Shown one piece after another: positions 52,517 to 60,988 of a DNA stretch of 64,000 nt. The stretch spans positions 19,685 to 83,684 of the forward strand of contig NZ_BMMP01000022.1 in the NCBI RefSeq assembly GCF_014645895.1. The letters are read 5' to 3'. How positions within the stretch are numbered: position 1 is the first letter of the stretch; the number at the start of each line of letters is the position of its first letter. The notes beneath the pieces are model-generated. The model ran no database searches, was not told where the DNA came from, and was given only the letters and a program-made list of their open reading frames with translations. Source of the DNA: Streptomyces daqingensis (GTDB lineage Bacteria > Actinomycetota > Actinomycetes > Streptomycetales > Streptomycetaceae). The translations under genes and the position numbers were made by a program.

Positions 52517-53587
52517 TCAGCTCGCGTAGTCACCGCTGAGCGTCACCGCCTCGCCGTCCTCCGTCCGTCCGGCGACCTCGCCCGCGACCCACGCGCCGAC
52601 GCCGCGCTCCTCCAGAGTGGCCAGCACGCCCGCGACCGACTCCGGCGGGACGACGGCGACCATGCCGACGCCCATGTTGAGCGTGCTCTCCAGCTCGGAA
52701 CGGGCGACGTCCCCCGCCCTGCCCACCAGGTCGAAGACCGCGCCGGGGCTCCACGTCGTCCGGTCTATCCGGGCGTGCAGCTCGTCGGGCATGACGCGGG
52801 CGAGGTTGCCCGCGAGTCCGCCGCCCGTGATGTGCGCGAAGGCGTGCACCTCATGCGTGCGGGCGAGGGCCAGGCAGTCGAGCGAGTAGATCTTGGTGGG
52901 TTCCAGCAGCTCCTCGCCGAGGGTGCGGCCGAACTCCGGCACGTGGCGTTCCAGGGCCCAGCCCGCGCGTTCGAAGAGCACATGCCGGACCAGCGAGTAC
53001 CCGTTCGAGTGAAGACCCGAGGAGGCCATGGCGATCACCACGTCCCCCGAACGAATGCGATCGGCGCCCAGCACGGCGTCCGCCTCGACCACGCCGGTGC
53101 CGGCGCCCGCGACGTCGTACTCGTCGGGGCCCAGGAGCCCGGGGTGCTCGGCCGTCTCCCCGCCCACGAGAGCGCATCCCGCCAGGACGCATCCCTCGGC
53201 GATGCCCTTCACGATCTGCGCGACGCGTTCGGGGACGACCTTGCCCACGCACACGTAGTCCGTCATGAACAGGGGCTCTGCGCCGCAGACGACGAGATCG
53301 TCGACGACCATCGCCACCAGATCGTGGCCGATGGTGTCGTGCTGGTCCATGCGCTGGGCGACGGCGACCTTGGTGCCGACGCCGTCCGTGGCCGAGGCCA
53401 GCAGGGGACGCTCGTAGCGCTTGAGGGCGGAGGCGTCGAAGAGCCCGGCGAAACCGCCGAGCGCGCCCACCGACTCCGGGCGCTGGGCCTTCTTCACCCA
53501 CTCCTTCATCAGCTGGACGGCGCGGTCGCCCGCCTCGATGTCCACGCCGGCTGCCGCGTAACTGGCACCGGAAGGTTCAGCAGGCAT
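52517..53587 (-). CDS. Phosphoribosylformylglycinamidine cyclo-ligase
   Basis: PurM, 356 residues, makes AIR from FGAM in purine synthesis. Visible PurM motifs: SYAAAGVDIEAGDRAV at the N-terminus, SATDGVGTKVAVA (ATP site), DDLVVCGAEPLFMTDY, GCALVGGETAEHPG and HITGGGLAGNLARV. It follows purF by 150 bp on the same strand. Confidence 0.95.
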   Translation of the reverse strand: MPAEPSGASYAAAGVDIEAGDRAVQLMKEWVKKAQRPESVGALGGFAGLFDASALKRYERPLLASATDGVGTKVAVAQRMDQHDTIGHDLVAMVVDDLVVCGAEPLFMTDYVCVGKVVPERVAQIVKGIAEGCVLAGCALVGGETAEHPGLLGPDEYDVAGAGTGVVEADAVLGADRIRSGDVVIAMASSGLHSNGYSLVRHVLFERAGWALERHVPEFGRTLGEELLEPTKIYSLDCLALARTHEVHAFAHITGGGLAGNLARVMPDELHARIDRTTWSPGAVFDLVGRAGDVARSELESTLNMGVGMVAVVPPESVAGVLATLEERGVGAWVAGEVAGRTEDGEAVTLSGDYAS

Positions 53588-53737
53588 CAGGGTCAGCTCT
53601 CTCGGATCGTCGGGGGTCGGGGCTCTGACGGACGGGGCTCGTGACTGGATTCCGTGACCGGGGCGCGTGGTCCGGTTCCGCGGCCGGAACTCGTGGCGGA
53701 CTCGGCATGACGAGGAGCCTTCGCCTTCCCGGGCGGC

Positions 53738-55324
53738 CTACGGGCGGCGGAGCGCGTCGGCGCCGCCGACTCCGGCGGTGAGCGTGCCGACACCGTCGAC
53801 GTCGGGAATCGTGGCCTGGTCGTTCTGCCCGGATGCGGGCTTCCTGCCCTCGGGCTCCCTCAGGTACTTGCCGAGCAGCTCCGGGTCGGGGAGCGCCATG
53901 GGGTACTCGCCGTCGAAGCACGCCCGGCACAGCTGCGACTTCGGGATCGTCGTCGCCTCGGTCATGCCGTCGATGGAGATGAAGGAGAGGGAGTCCGCCC
54001 CGAGCGACTTGCCGATCTCCTCCACCGTCAGGCCGTTCGCGATCAGCTCGGCGCGGGTGGCGAAGTCGATGCCGAAGAAGCAGGGCCACTTGATGGGCGG
54101 GGACGAGATCCGCACGTGCACCTCGGCGGCCCCCGCCTCGCGGAGCATCCGCACCAGGGCGCGCTGCGTGTTGCCCCGCACGATCGAGTCGTCGACGACG
54201 ACGAGGCGCTTGCCGCTGATGACTTCCTTCAGCGGGTTGAGCTTCAGACGGATGCCGAGCTGGCGGATCGTCTGGCTGGGCTGGATGAACGTACGGCCCA
54301 CGTAGCTGTTCTTGACCAGGCCGCTGCCGTAGGGGATGCCGCTGGCCTCCGCGTAGCCGATCGCGGCCGGGGTGCCGGACTCCGGCGTCGCTATGACCAT
54401 GTCGGCGTCCGCCGGCGCCTCGGCGGCGAGCTTGCGGCCCATCTCCACGCGCGAGAGGTAGACGTTGCGCCCTGCGATGTCGGTGTCGGGCCGGGCCAGG
54501 TAGACGTACTCGAAGACGCAGCCCTTGGGCTTTGCTTCCGCGAAACGGCTGGAGCGGAGGCCGTCCTCGTCGATGGCCACCAGCTCGCCGGGCTCGATCT
54601 CGCGGATGAAGCTGGCGCCGACGATGTCCAGCGCCGAGGTCTCGCTCGCGACGACCCAGCCCCGCTCGAGGCGGCCGAGGACGAGCGGGCGCACGCCCTG
54701 CGCGTCGCGGGCGGCGTAGAGCGTGTGCTCGTCCATGAAGACGAAGGAGAAAGCCCCCTTCACGCGGGGCAGGACGAGGGGGGCGGCCTGCTCGACGGTG
54801 AGGGGGGTGCCGTTCTCGTCCGTCTGGCCGGCGAGTAGCGCCGTGACGAGGTCGGTGTCGTTGGTGGCCGCGACCCTCGTGGCCCGGCCGTTGCCCTGAG
54901 AGGACTGCGCGGACACGAGGTCGGCGAGCTCCGCCGTGTTGACCAGGTTGCCGTTGTGTCCGAGCGCGATCGAACCGTGCCCGGTGGCGCGGAAGGTCGG
55001 CTGGGCGTTCTCCCAGACGGACGCACCGGTCGTCGAGTAGCGCGCGTGGCCGATGGCGATGTGGCCGCGCAGGGAGCCGAGGGAGGTCTCGTCGAACACC
55101 TGGGAGACCAGGCCCATGTCCTTGAAGACCAGGATCTGGGAACCGTTGCTCACTGCGATGCCCGCGGACTCCTGACCGCGGTGCTGCAGCGCGTACAGAC
55201 CGAAATACGTGAGCTTCGCGACCTCTTCCCCGGGAGCCCAGACACCGAAGACGCCGCAGGCGTCCTGGGGGCCCTTCTCCGAGGGGAGCAGGTCGTGGCT
55301 GAGTCGTCCGTCACCACGTGGCAC
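53738..55324 (-). CDS. Amidophosphoribosyltransferase
   Basis: PurF, 528 residues, first step of purine synthesis. A propeptide of about 22 residues precedes the N-terminal nucleophile Cys in DACGVFGVW. The glutaminase core shows GHARYSTTG and GHNGNLVN; the PRTase site is VVVDDSIVRGNT. Cysteines in KGCVFEY, KWPCFFG and SQLCRACF match the 4Fe-4S ligands of the Bacillus-type enzyme. Start GTG 55324. Confidence 0.95.
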   Translation of the reverse strand: MPRGDGRLSHDLLPSEKGPQDACGVFGVWAPGEEVAKLTYFGLYALQHRGQESAGIAVSNGSQILVFKDMGLVSQVFDETSLGSLRGHIAIGHARYSTTGASVWENAQPTFRATGHGSIALGHNGNLVNTAELADLVSAQSSQGNGRATRVAATNDTDLVTALLAGQTDENGTPLTVEQAAPLVLPRVKGAFSFVFMDEHTLYAARDAQGVRPLVLGRLERGWVVASETSALDIVGASFIREIEPGELVAIDEDGLRSSRFAEAKPKGCVFEYVYLARPDTDIAGRNVYLSRVEMGRKLAAEAPADADMVIATPESGTPAAIGYAEASGIPYGSGLVKNSYVGRTFIQPSQTIRQLGIRLKLNPLKEVISGKRLVVVDDSIVRGNTQRALVRMLREAGAAEVHVRISSPPIKWPCFFGIDFATRAELIANGLTVEEIGKSLGADSLSFISIDGMTEATTIPKSQLCRACFDGEYPMALPDPELLGKYLREPEGRKPASGQNDQATIPDVDGVGTLTAGVGGADALRRP

Positions 55325-55444
55325 GCCATCGAGTCTAGGACAGGTGGCGCGTTGCTCCGAATCGGGGACATGCTCTGCGAATCGGGTGACACGGCCGCTA
55401 CCTGCGGTGACGGGCCCCCCGCGCGGTTCCGCGGGCGGGCCCCG

Positions 55445-56260
55445 TCAGCCCATCAGCGGCAACTGGCCCTCCAGATCCGCCCGTTCACCGCTCGCCTGGA
55501 CGGCATGTGCGGCGCGGGCGTCCGCCCATCCGACCCGTCCGGTCGCCAGCCTGACCCACGTGAGGGGGTCGGTCTCGACGACGTTGGGCGGGGTGCCCCG
55601 GGTATGACGCGGGCCCTCGACGCACTGCACGACGGCGAACGGCGGGACGCGCACCTCCACGGACGAGCCCGGCGCCTTCGCGGCGAGCGCGTCCGTGAGG
55701 ACGCGCACCGTGGCGGCGAGAGCGAGGCGGTCGAGGGTGACGGCGGTGCGGGTGGCCCGGGCCAGGTCGTCGCTGTGGACCACCAGCTCCACGAGGCGGG
55801 TGACGCTGAAGTCGAGCATCCGCATGGCGCCGAAGCCGTGCGGGATGAGCAGATCGGTCCGTACGGCGGACTCCAGGACGGGCTCGAACTGCGCGACGGC
55901 CTCGTCGATGCGGGCGAGGGCGTCGGACGTTCGCGCGGACTGCTCGCGCGTCTCCCGGTCCAGATCGCCCGCCGCCGAGGCGGTGGAGAGCGCCCAGGTG
56001 GACAGGTCCACACCGGGGGCCTTGGCGTCGGCCTCGGGGCCGGCGAGGTAGCGGGGCACGGCGTCGATCTGCAGGGCGATGTGGACGAGGAGCTGGTCCA
56101 CGTCCCAGCCGGGCAGCCCCGAGGGAAGGGCGCGCTGCTCGGCGGTCAGCGCGTGTGCGGCAGCGGCGACGGCCTCGACCTGGCCGATGAGGGCCTTCCG
56201 GACCTTCGCGGGGTCGTAGCTGCGCTTGGGCGGACGGCTGCTGCGTTTGGCTGGCGGCAT
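55445..56260 (-). CDS. Maleylpyruvate isomerase-type / sterol carrier-like protein
   Basis: A 271-residue protein with a DinB/maleylpyruvate isomerase N-terminal helical bundle (GQVEAVAAAAHALTAEQ, SGLPGWDVDQLLVHIALQI), a SVTRLVELVVHSDDLARAT helix with the metal-type His, and a small C-terminal SCP2-like part (VEVRVPPFAVVQCVEG, DPLTWVRLATGRVGW). This is the widespread actinobacterial mycothiol-dependent family. It lies downstream of purF on the opposite side of the strand, with its own start ATG 56260. Confidence 0.75.
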   Translation of the reverse strand: MPPAKRSSRPPKRSYDPAKVRKALIGQVEAVAAAAHALTAEQRALPSGLPGWDVDQLLVHIALQIDAVPRYLAGPEADAKAPGVDLSTWALSTASAAGDLDRETREQSARTSDALARIDEAVAQFEPVLESAVRTDLLIPHGFGAMRMLDFSVTRLVELVVHSDDLARATRTAVTLDRLALAATVRVLTDALAAKAPGSSVEVRVPPFAVVQCVEGPRHTRGTPPNVVETDPLTWVRLATGRVGWADARAAHAVQASGERADLEGQLPLMG

Positions 56261-56393
56261 GGTCACGAGATTAGAGGGTGCCCGGGGCTGCCCGTGGCGT
56301 CCTGGTCGGCCGTGGGGCCGGTGGGGCAGTCGAGGCGGGTGGGACAGCCAGGGCGGATGGGACGGACGTCTCGCGGGGAGCGCCCGGGCGTCC

Positions 56394-57401
56394 TCAGCCC
56401 GTGCTCTCCCGGGTGACCAGCCGGTGCGGGGCGTGCAGCGTCGTGTGCGGCGCCTCGGGGTCGCCCGCCACACGCGCGAGCAGCGCCTCCACTGCGAGGT
56501 TCGCGAGCTGTGTCTTGTCCGGGGCGACGGTGCTCAGCGAGGGGACGCAGTAGCGCGTCTCCTCGACGTCGTCGAAGCCGATCACCGCGATGTCGCCGGG
56601 GACTTCGCGGCCCGCGTCGTACGCGGCCCGTACGACGCCCGAGGCCAGCAGGTCGGAGAAGCAGAACACCGCGTCGGGCGGCTCCCGCAGCGCGAGGAGG
56701 CTCCGCATGGCCGTCATGCCGTCCGCACGGGTGAACGCCGGGACGTACGGGGTGAGTTCGGGCTCGTGCCGCAGGCCGGCGGACTCCAGTGCCTTGACGT
56801 AGCCGCGTGCGCGCTGCTGCGAGGTGGTGAACAGCGGATCGGCCTGGAACCCGACCGCGGCGATCCGGCGCCGGCCGCACGCCAGCAGGTAGGCGGTGGC
56901 CTCCTGCGCGGCCATGACGTTGTCGATCAGGACGTGGTCGGCGGGCACCTCGTAGTCGCGCTCGCCGAGCAGCACGAGGGGGACGCGGCGCTCGCGGCGG
57001 GCGAGGGTGGCCTGGTCGAGGCGCTGCGGTGAGAGCAGCACGCCGTCGATGAGGGGGTCGGACATGCCGCAGGCGACGCGGAGTTCGGCCGCGGGGTCGC
57101 CTCCGGTGTCCTCGATGAGGACGGAGACGTCGCGTTCGCGGGCGGCGGCGATCACCGCGGCCGCCAGCTCCGCGAAGTAGGGCTGCACGAGTTCGGGCAC
57201 GGCGAGGGCGATGACTCCGCTGCGGCCGGTGCGCAGGTGGCGTGCGGACGCGTTGGGCCGGTAGTCGAGTTCGGCGATGGCCTTCAGGACGCGCTGGCGG
57301 GTGGGTTCGGAGACCCGCGCGTTGCCCCGTACGACGTTGGAAACCGTCTTGATCGAGACGCCCGCACGCTCCGCGACGTCCTTGAGCCTCGTCACGGCCA
57401 T
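56394..57401 (-). CDS. LacI-family repressor of the sugar operon
   Basis: A 335-residue LacI/GalR regulator: HTH LKDVAERAGVSIKTVSNVVRG, hinge YRPNASARHLRTGRS, then a periplasmic-binding-type sensor (ALAVPELVQPYFAELAAAV, LIDGVLLSPQ, FCFSDLLASGVVRAA). It is divergent from the sugar ABC operon and two CAACGTTG operator cores lie between the two starts, one on the -10 of the operon promoter, so it most likely represses the operon until an arabinose-type sugar binds. Confidence 0.88.
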   Translation of the reverse strand: MAVTRLKDVAERAGVSIKTVSNVVRGNARVSEPTRQRVLKAIAELDYRPNASARHLRTGRSGVIALAVPELVQPYFAELAAAVIAAARERDVSVLIEDTGGDPAAELRVACGMSDPLIDGVLLSPQRLDQATLARRERRVPLVLLGERDYEVPADHVLIDNVMAAQEATAYLLACGRRRIAAVGFQADPLFTTSQQRARGYVKALESAGLRHEPELTPYVPAFTRADGMTAMRSLLALREPPDAVFCFSDLLASGVVRAAYDAGREVPGDIAVIGFDDVEETRYCVPSLSTVAPDKTQLANLAVEALLARVAGDPEAPHTTLHAPHRLVTRESTG

Positions 57402-57534
57402 GCCACTCCCCTCGGGCCGCGCCGGCCCGCATCGCTCCCGTCTCGCCCCGCCTGCCGCACGGGCACCGTCTGCCGGCGCCCGTCGGCGCGGAGCCCGTGC
57501 CGAACACCCGGCGGAGAAAGATCTGCCCGATGTG

Positions 57535-57563
57535 TTGACGACAGATTACGCCCTGAGTACAAC
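57535..57563 (+). promoter_or_regulatory. Promoter of the sugar ABC operon with operator O1
   Basis: TTGACG (57535-57540), 17-bp spacer, TACAAC (57558-57563). The LacI operator core CAACGTTG (57560-57567) overlaps the -10 box, a textbook repression geometry. Confidence 0.75.
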
Positions 57564-57625
57564 GTTGGAACACCGAAAACCGGCTGGCTCGACGGGCACC
57601 TCCCGGCGCACCTCCCGGTCGATTA

Positions 57626-57633
57626 CAACGTTG
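57626..57633. promoter_or_regulatory. LacI operator O2
   Basis: A second CAACGTTG core in the same ATTACAACGTTGAAC context, 66 bp downstream of O1 and 8-11 bp before the start of the transporter gene. Confidence 0.75.
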
Positions 57634-57643
57634 AACGGGCGTG

Positions 57644-58972
57644 ATGCGCATGCAGGGCAGGAGGAGGTTCCTCGGCGCTGCCGGCGGTCTCGCCGCGGCC
57701 GGGGCGCTCAGCGGCTGCAGCAGTGCGGTCGGGCAGGCCTTCACCGGATCCGCGGGCCCGCCGTCGCTGCTCAACTTCTGGCACCCGTTCACCGGCGGGG
57801 ACGGCGCGCAGCTCGTCGCGATGCAGGACAAGTACCGCAAGCGCAGGCCGGGCACCGACCTGAAGTCGACGACGATGGTGTGGGGCGCCCCGTACTACAC
57901 CAAGCTCACGCTGGCGACGCTCGGCGGCCGCCCGCCCCAGGTCGCCATCACCCACATGTCCCGGCTGCCCACCCTGGCCGCGTCCGGCCTGCTGCGCGAC
58001 ATCTCCCGCTCCGAGCTCGCCGAGCACGGCATGCAGGCGTCCCGCTTCAACAAGGCCGCCTTCCGCAGGGCGCACCTCGACGGCAAGCTCTACGCGCTGC
58101 CGCTGGACACGCACCCCTTCGTCCTCTTCTTCCGAAAGAAGATCGCGGAGAAGGCCGGACTGCTCGACGGCGACGGCGAGCTGAAGGACCTCGACGGACC
58201 GGACAAGTTCCTCGACGCGATGCGTGCGGCGAAGGAGGTCACCGGTGTCTGGGGCGGCTCCGTCGCGTCCATCAAGGACCCCGGCACCAACTGGCGCATC
58301 TTCTGGACCCTCTACCGGCAGCTCGGCGCCGACCTCGTCGCCGACGGCGGGCGGAAGGTCGTCATGGACGTCGGCGCCGCCGAGGAGGCCCTGGCCTACA
58401 TACGCCGGATGACCGCCGAGAAGCTGGTGCCCACCGGCATCGACTACACCAGCTCCCTCACCCTGCTGACCTCCGGCAAGGCGGGATTCCTGATGGACGG
58501 CGAGTGGCAGCTCCCCGCCGTACGGGACGCCGTCAAGGAGGACTTCGGCATGCGGACCTTCCCGCGGATATTCCGGGACGGCCCCTACGCGTGCGCGGCC
58601 GACTCGCACGCCTTCATCCTCCCCGCCGCCCCGTCCGAGAAGGCCCAGCGGACCGAGCGGTCACTGGCGTTCACACGCGCGATGCTCGACTCCAGCCTCG
58701 ACTGGGCCAAGGGCGGCCACATCCCCGCCTGGGAGCCCACGGCGCGCTCCGACGCCTACGGCGACCTGAGGCCGCAGGCCGACTACGCGTCCGCGGCGGA
58801 CGGAGCGGCCTACGACCCGGCCGCCTGGTACGCCGGCGCGGACAGCATCCTCTACCGGCGGTGCGCCGGCGCCATCGCGTCCGTGCAGGCGGGCCGTGCC
58901 CGCCCGGCCGCGGCCGCGGACGCCATCCACGGCGCCGTACGGGAACTGGCGAAGATGGAGGCCCCCGTATGA
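57644..58972 (+). CDS. Sugar ABC transporter, Tat-type substrate-binding lipoprotein
   Basis: A 442-residue extracellular solute-binding protein of family 1. N-terminus GRRRFLGAAGGLAAAG is a twin-arginine motif followed by the lipobox ALSGC, so it is exported folded and anchored. The fold shows LLNFWHPFTGGDGAQLV, GKLYALPLDTHPFVLFF and GFLMDGEWQLPAV. It presents the sugar to the two permeases. ATG 57644; GTG 57641 and ATG 57650 are alternatives. Confidence 0.88.
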   Translation: MRMQGRRRFLGAAGGLAAAGALSGCSSAVGQAFTGSAGPPSLLNFWHPFTGGDGAQLVAMQDKYRKRRPGTDLKSTTMVWGAPYYTKLTLATLGGRPPQVAITHMSRLPTLAASGLLRDISRSELAEHGMQASRFNKAAFRRAHLDGKLYALPLDTHPFVLFFRKKIAEKAGLLDGDGELKDLDGPDKFLDAMRAAKEVTGVWGGSVASIKDPGTNWRIFWTLYRQLGADLVADGGRKVVMDVGAAEEALAYIRRMTAEKLVPTGIDYTSSLTLLTSGKAGFLMDGEWQLPAVRDAVKEDFGMRTFPRIFRDGPYACAADSHAFILPAAPSEKAQRTERSLAFTRAMLDSSLDWAKGGHIPAWEPTARSDAYGDLRPQADYASAADGAAYDPAAWYAGADSILYRRCAGAIASVQAGRARPAAAADAIHGAVRELAKMEAPV

Positions 58973-59919
58973 GCACGGCACCCATGAGCACCGCGCGTAC
59001 GACCACCGCACGTACGGGCACCGCGGCCGGACAGGCGGCCAGGACCACGGGCAGCCGGTGGACGGCGTCCGGGATGCTGCTGCCCTTCGGGGCGTTCTAC
59101 GTGGTCTTCCTGCTGGGCCCGCTCGTCTACACGGCCGTCGCCGGTTTCTTCAACGGGAGCCTGGTCAAGGGCGGTCTGGGCGACTGGGTCGGCCTGAAGA
59201 ACTACGCGGAGGCCTTCGGCGCGCCCGAGTTCTGGTCCAGCCTGGGCAACACCCTGTGGTTCACGGTGCTGACGACGGTGCCGCTGATCGTCCTGGCGCT
59301 GGCGCTGGCCCTGATGACCGACCGCTTCTCACGCGGCAAGTGGTTCTTCCGGCTCGCGTTCTTCGCCCCCTTCATGCTGCCGTCCTCGGTCATCTCGCTG
59401 CTGTTCATGTGGATCTACGCGGACGAGATCGGGCTCGCGCAGGCCACCGTCAAACTGCTCGGCGGCCAGGCTCCGCCCTCCTGGCTGGGCGACCCGAACT
59501 GGGCGATGATCTCGATCGCCGCGGCGACCGTGTGGTGGACCGTCGGCTTCAACTTCGTCATCTACCTGGCGGCGCTGCAGGAGATCCCCCGCGAGGTGCA
59601 CGAGGCCGCCGCGATGGACGGAGCGGGACCCTGGCAGCGGCTGCGGCTCGTGGTCGTACCGATGCTGGGGCGGGCCACGACGCTGGTGGCGGTGCTCCAG
59701 CTCGTCGCGTCGCTCAAGGTGTTCGACCAGATCTACATGATGACCAACGGCGGCCCGGAGGACTCCACAAGGCCCTCCCTGCTGTACGTCTACCAGACCG
59801 GCTTCACCGACAGCCGGACCGGATACGCCTCGACGGTCTCCCTGCTGCTGTTCGTCATCATCCTGCTGATCTCACTCGTCTGGTTCGCCCTGATCCGGCG
59901 CACCGAGAAGGAGGCCTGA
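58969..59919 (+). CDS. Sugar ABC permease (MalF type)
   Basis: A 316-residue membrane protein with six helices and the EAA loop EAAAMDGAGPWQRLRLVVVPML that docks the ATPase. It overlaps the binding-protein gene by 4 bases (ATGA). Forms a heterodimer with the next gene's product. No ATPase gene is in the operon; a shared MsiK-type ATPase, usual in Streptomyces, would be needed. Confidence 0.9.
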   Translation: MSTAPMSTARTTTARTGTAAGQAARTTGSRWTASGMLLPFGAFYVVFLLGPLVYTAVAGFFNGSLVKGGLGDWVGLKNYAEAFGAPEFWSSLGNTLWFTVLTTVPLIVLALALALMTDRFSRGKWFFRLAFFAPFMLPSSVISLLFMWIYADEIGLAQATVKLLGGQAPPSWLGDPNWAMISIAAATVWWTVGFNFVIYLAALQEIPREVHEAAAMDGAGPWQRLRLVVVPMLGRATTLVAVLQLVASLKVFDQIYMMTNGGPEDSTRPSLLYVYQTGFTDSRTGYASTVSLLLFVIILLISLVWFALIRRTEKEA

Positions 59920-59922
59920 GCG

Positions 59923-60840
59923 ATGGCCACCCTCACCTCCGCCGCGTCCGGCACCCCCGAGGCGGCCAGCGGCGGCACGGGCGCCGGGAAGGCGGGACGC
60001 GGCGCGGCCGCGCGCCGCACCGACTCCGAGCGGCTCTTCAACCGCGTCACGCTCGGCGTGCTCATCGCCCTCGCGCTGCTGTGGCTGGTGCCGCTGGCGT
60101 GGGCGTTCGCCACGTCGGTCCGCCCGCCCGGCGAACTCGCCACGAACCCCACGTCGTGGGTCGCGGACAACCCGACGCTCGCCAACTACCGCGAGGTCCT
60201 CTCCGCGGGCCGCATCCCGTACTGGTACGTGAACAGCTTCATCACGGCGGCGCTGACGACGCTGCTCAGCGTGTTCACGGCCTCGCTGGCCGCCTTCGCG
60301 CTCTCCCGGCTGAGGTTCCGCTACCGCAGGCCGGTCTTCCTGGCCATCCTCGCCGGCGTCATGATCCCGCCGCAGCTGCTGATGATCCCGCACTTCCTGA
60401 CGCTGCAGGCCACGGGCATGCTGAACACCTACTGGGCGGTGATCCTCCCGCAGGTTCCGAACGTCGTCGCCGTCTTCGTCTTCAAGCAGTTCTTCGACGG
60501 CATCCCCGTCGAACTGACGGACGCCGCACGGGCGGACGGCGCGAGCTGGCTGCGGATCTACTGGCAGATCGTGATGCCGCTCTCCCGCCCGGCCATCTCG
60601 GCGGTGACGATCTTCGTCTTCGTATGGACGTGGAACAACTTCCTCTGGCCGCTCCTGGCGGTCACCGATCCGCAGATGATGACGCTGCCGGTGGGCCTCA
60701 CCTCCGTACAGGACGCCTTCGGGCTGCCGCAGGCGCAGCTGATGGCCTCCGCGGTCCTCGGCGCCCTGCCGCTGCTGACGGTCTTCCTCTTCTTCCAGCG
60801 GCGGATCGTCGAAGGCATCGCCGGCACCGGCCTGAAGTGA
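59923..60840 (+). CDS. Sugar ABC permease (MalG type)
   Basis: A 305-residue membrane protein with an Ala/Gly-rich N-terminal tail, six helices and the EAA-like loop DAARADGASWLRIYWQIVMPL. It starts 3 bases after the MalF-type gene. The C-terminal RRIVEGIAGTGLK is typical of MalG-type proteins. Confidence 0.9.
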   Translation: MATLTSAASGTPEAASGGTGAGKAGRGAAARRTDSERLFNRVTLGVLIALALLWLVPLAWAFATSVRPPGELATNPTSWVADNPTLANYREVLSAGRIPYWYVNSFITAALTTLLSVFTASLAAFALSRLRFRYRRPVFLAILAGVMIPPQLLMIPHFLTLQATGMLNTYWAVILPQVPNVVAVFVFKQFFDGIPVELTDAARADGASWLRIYWQIVMPLSRPAISAVTIFVFVWTWNNFLWPLLAVTDPQMMTLPVGLTSVQDAFGLPQAQLMASAVLGALPLLTVFLFFQRRIVEGIAGTGLK

Positions 60841-60848
60841 CCGCGGGG

Positions 60849-60924
60849 CGGGATCCGGGAGGCCGGCACCCCGCCCTCGCCCCAGCCCCGCCCGGGGGCC
60901 GGGCCCGTCCGGGGCCGGATCCCG
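60849..60924 (+). terminator. Inverted repeat between permease and GH51 gene
   Basis: CGGGATCCGG (60849-60858) and CCGGATCCCG (60915-60924) can form a 10-bp stem. It may be an attenuator or a stabilising stem that lowers GH51 expression relative to the transporter. Confidence 0.5.
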
Positions 60925-60988
60925 GCGTCAGCGCGAGCCCGAGCCTGAGCCCGAGCCCGAGCACAGCACCAAGAGAGGCACGTACCGC

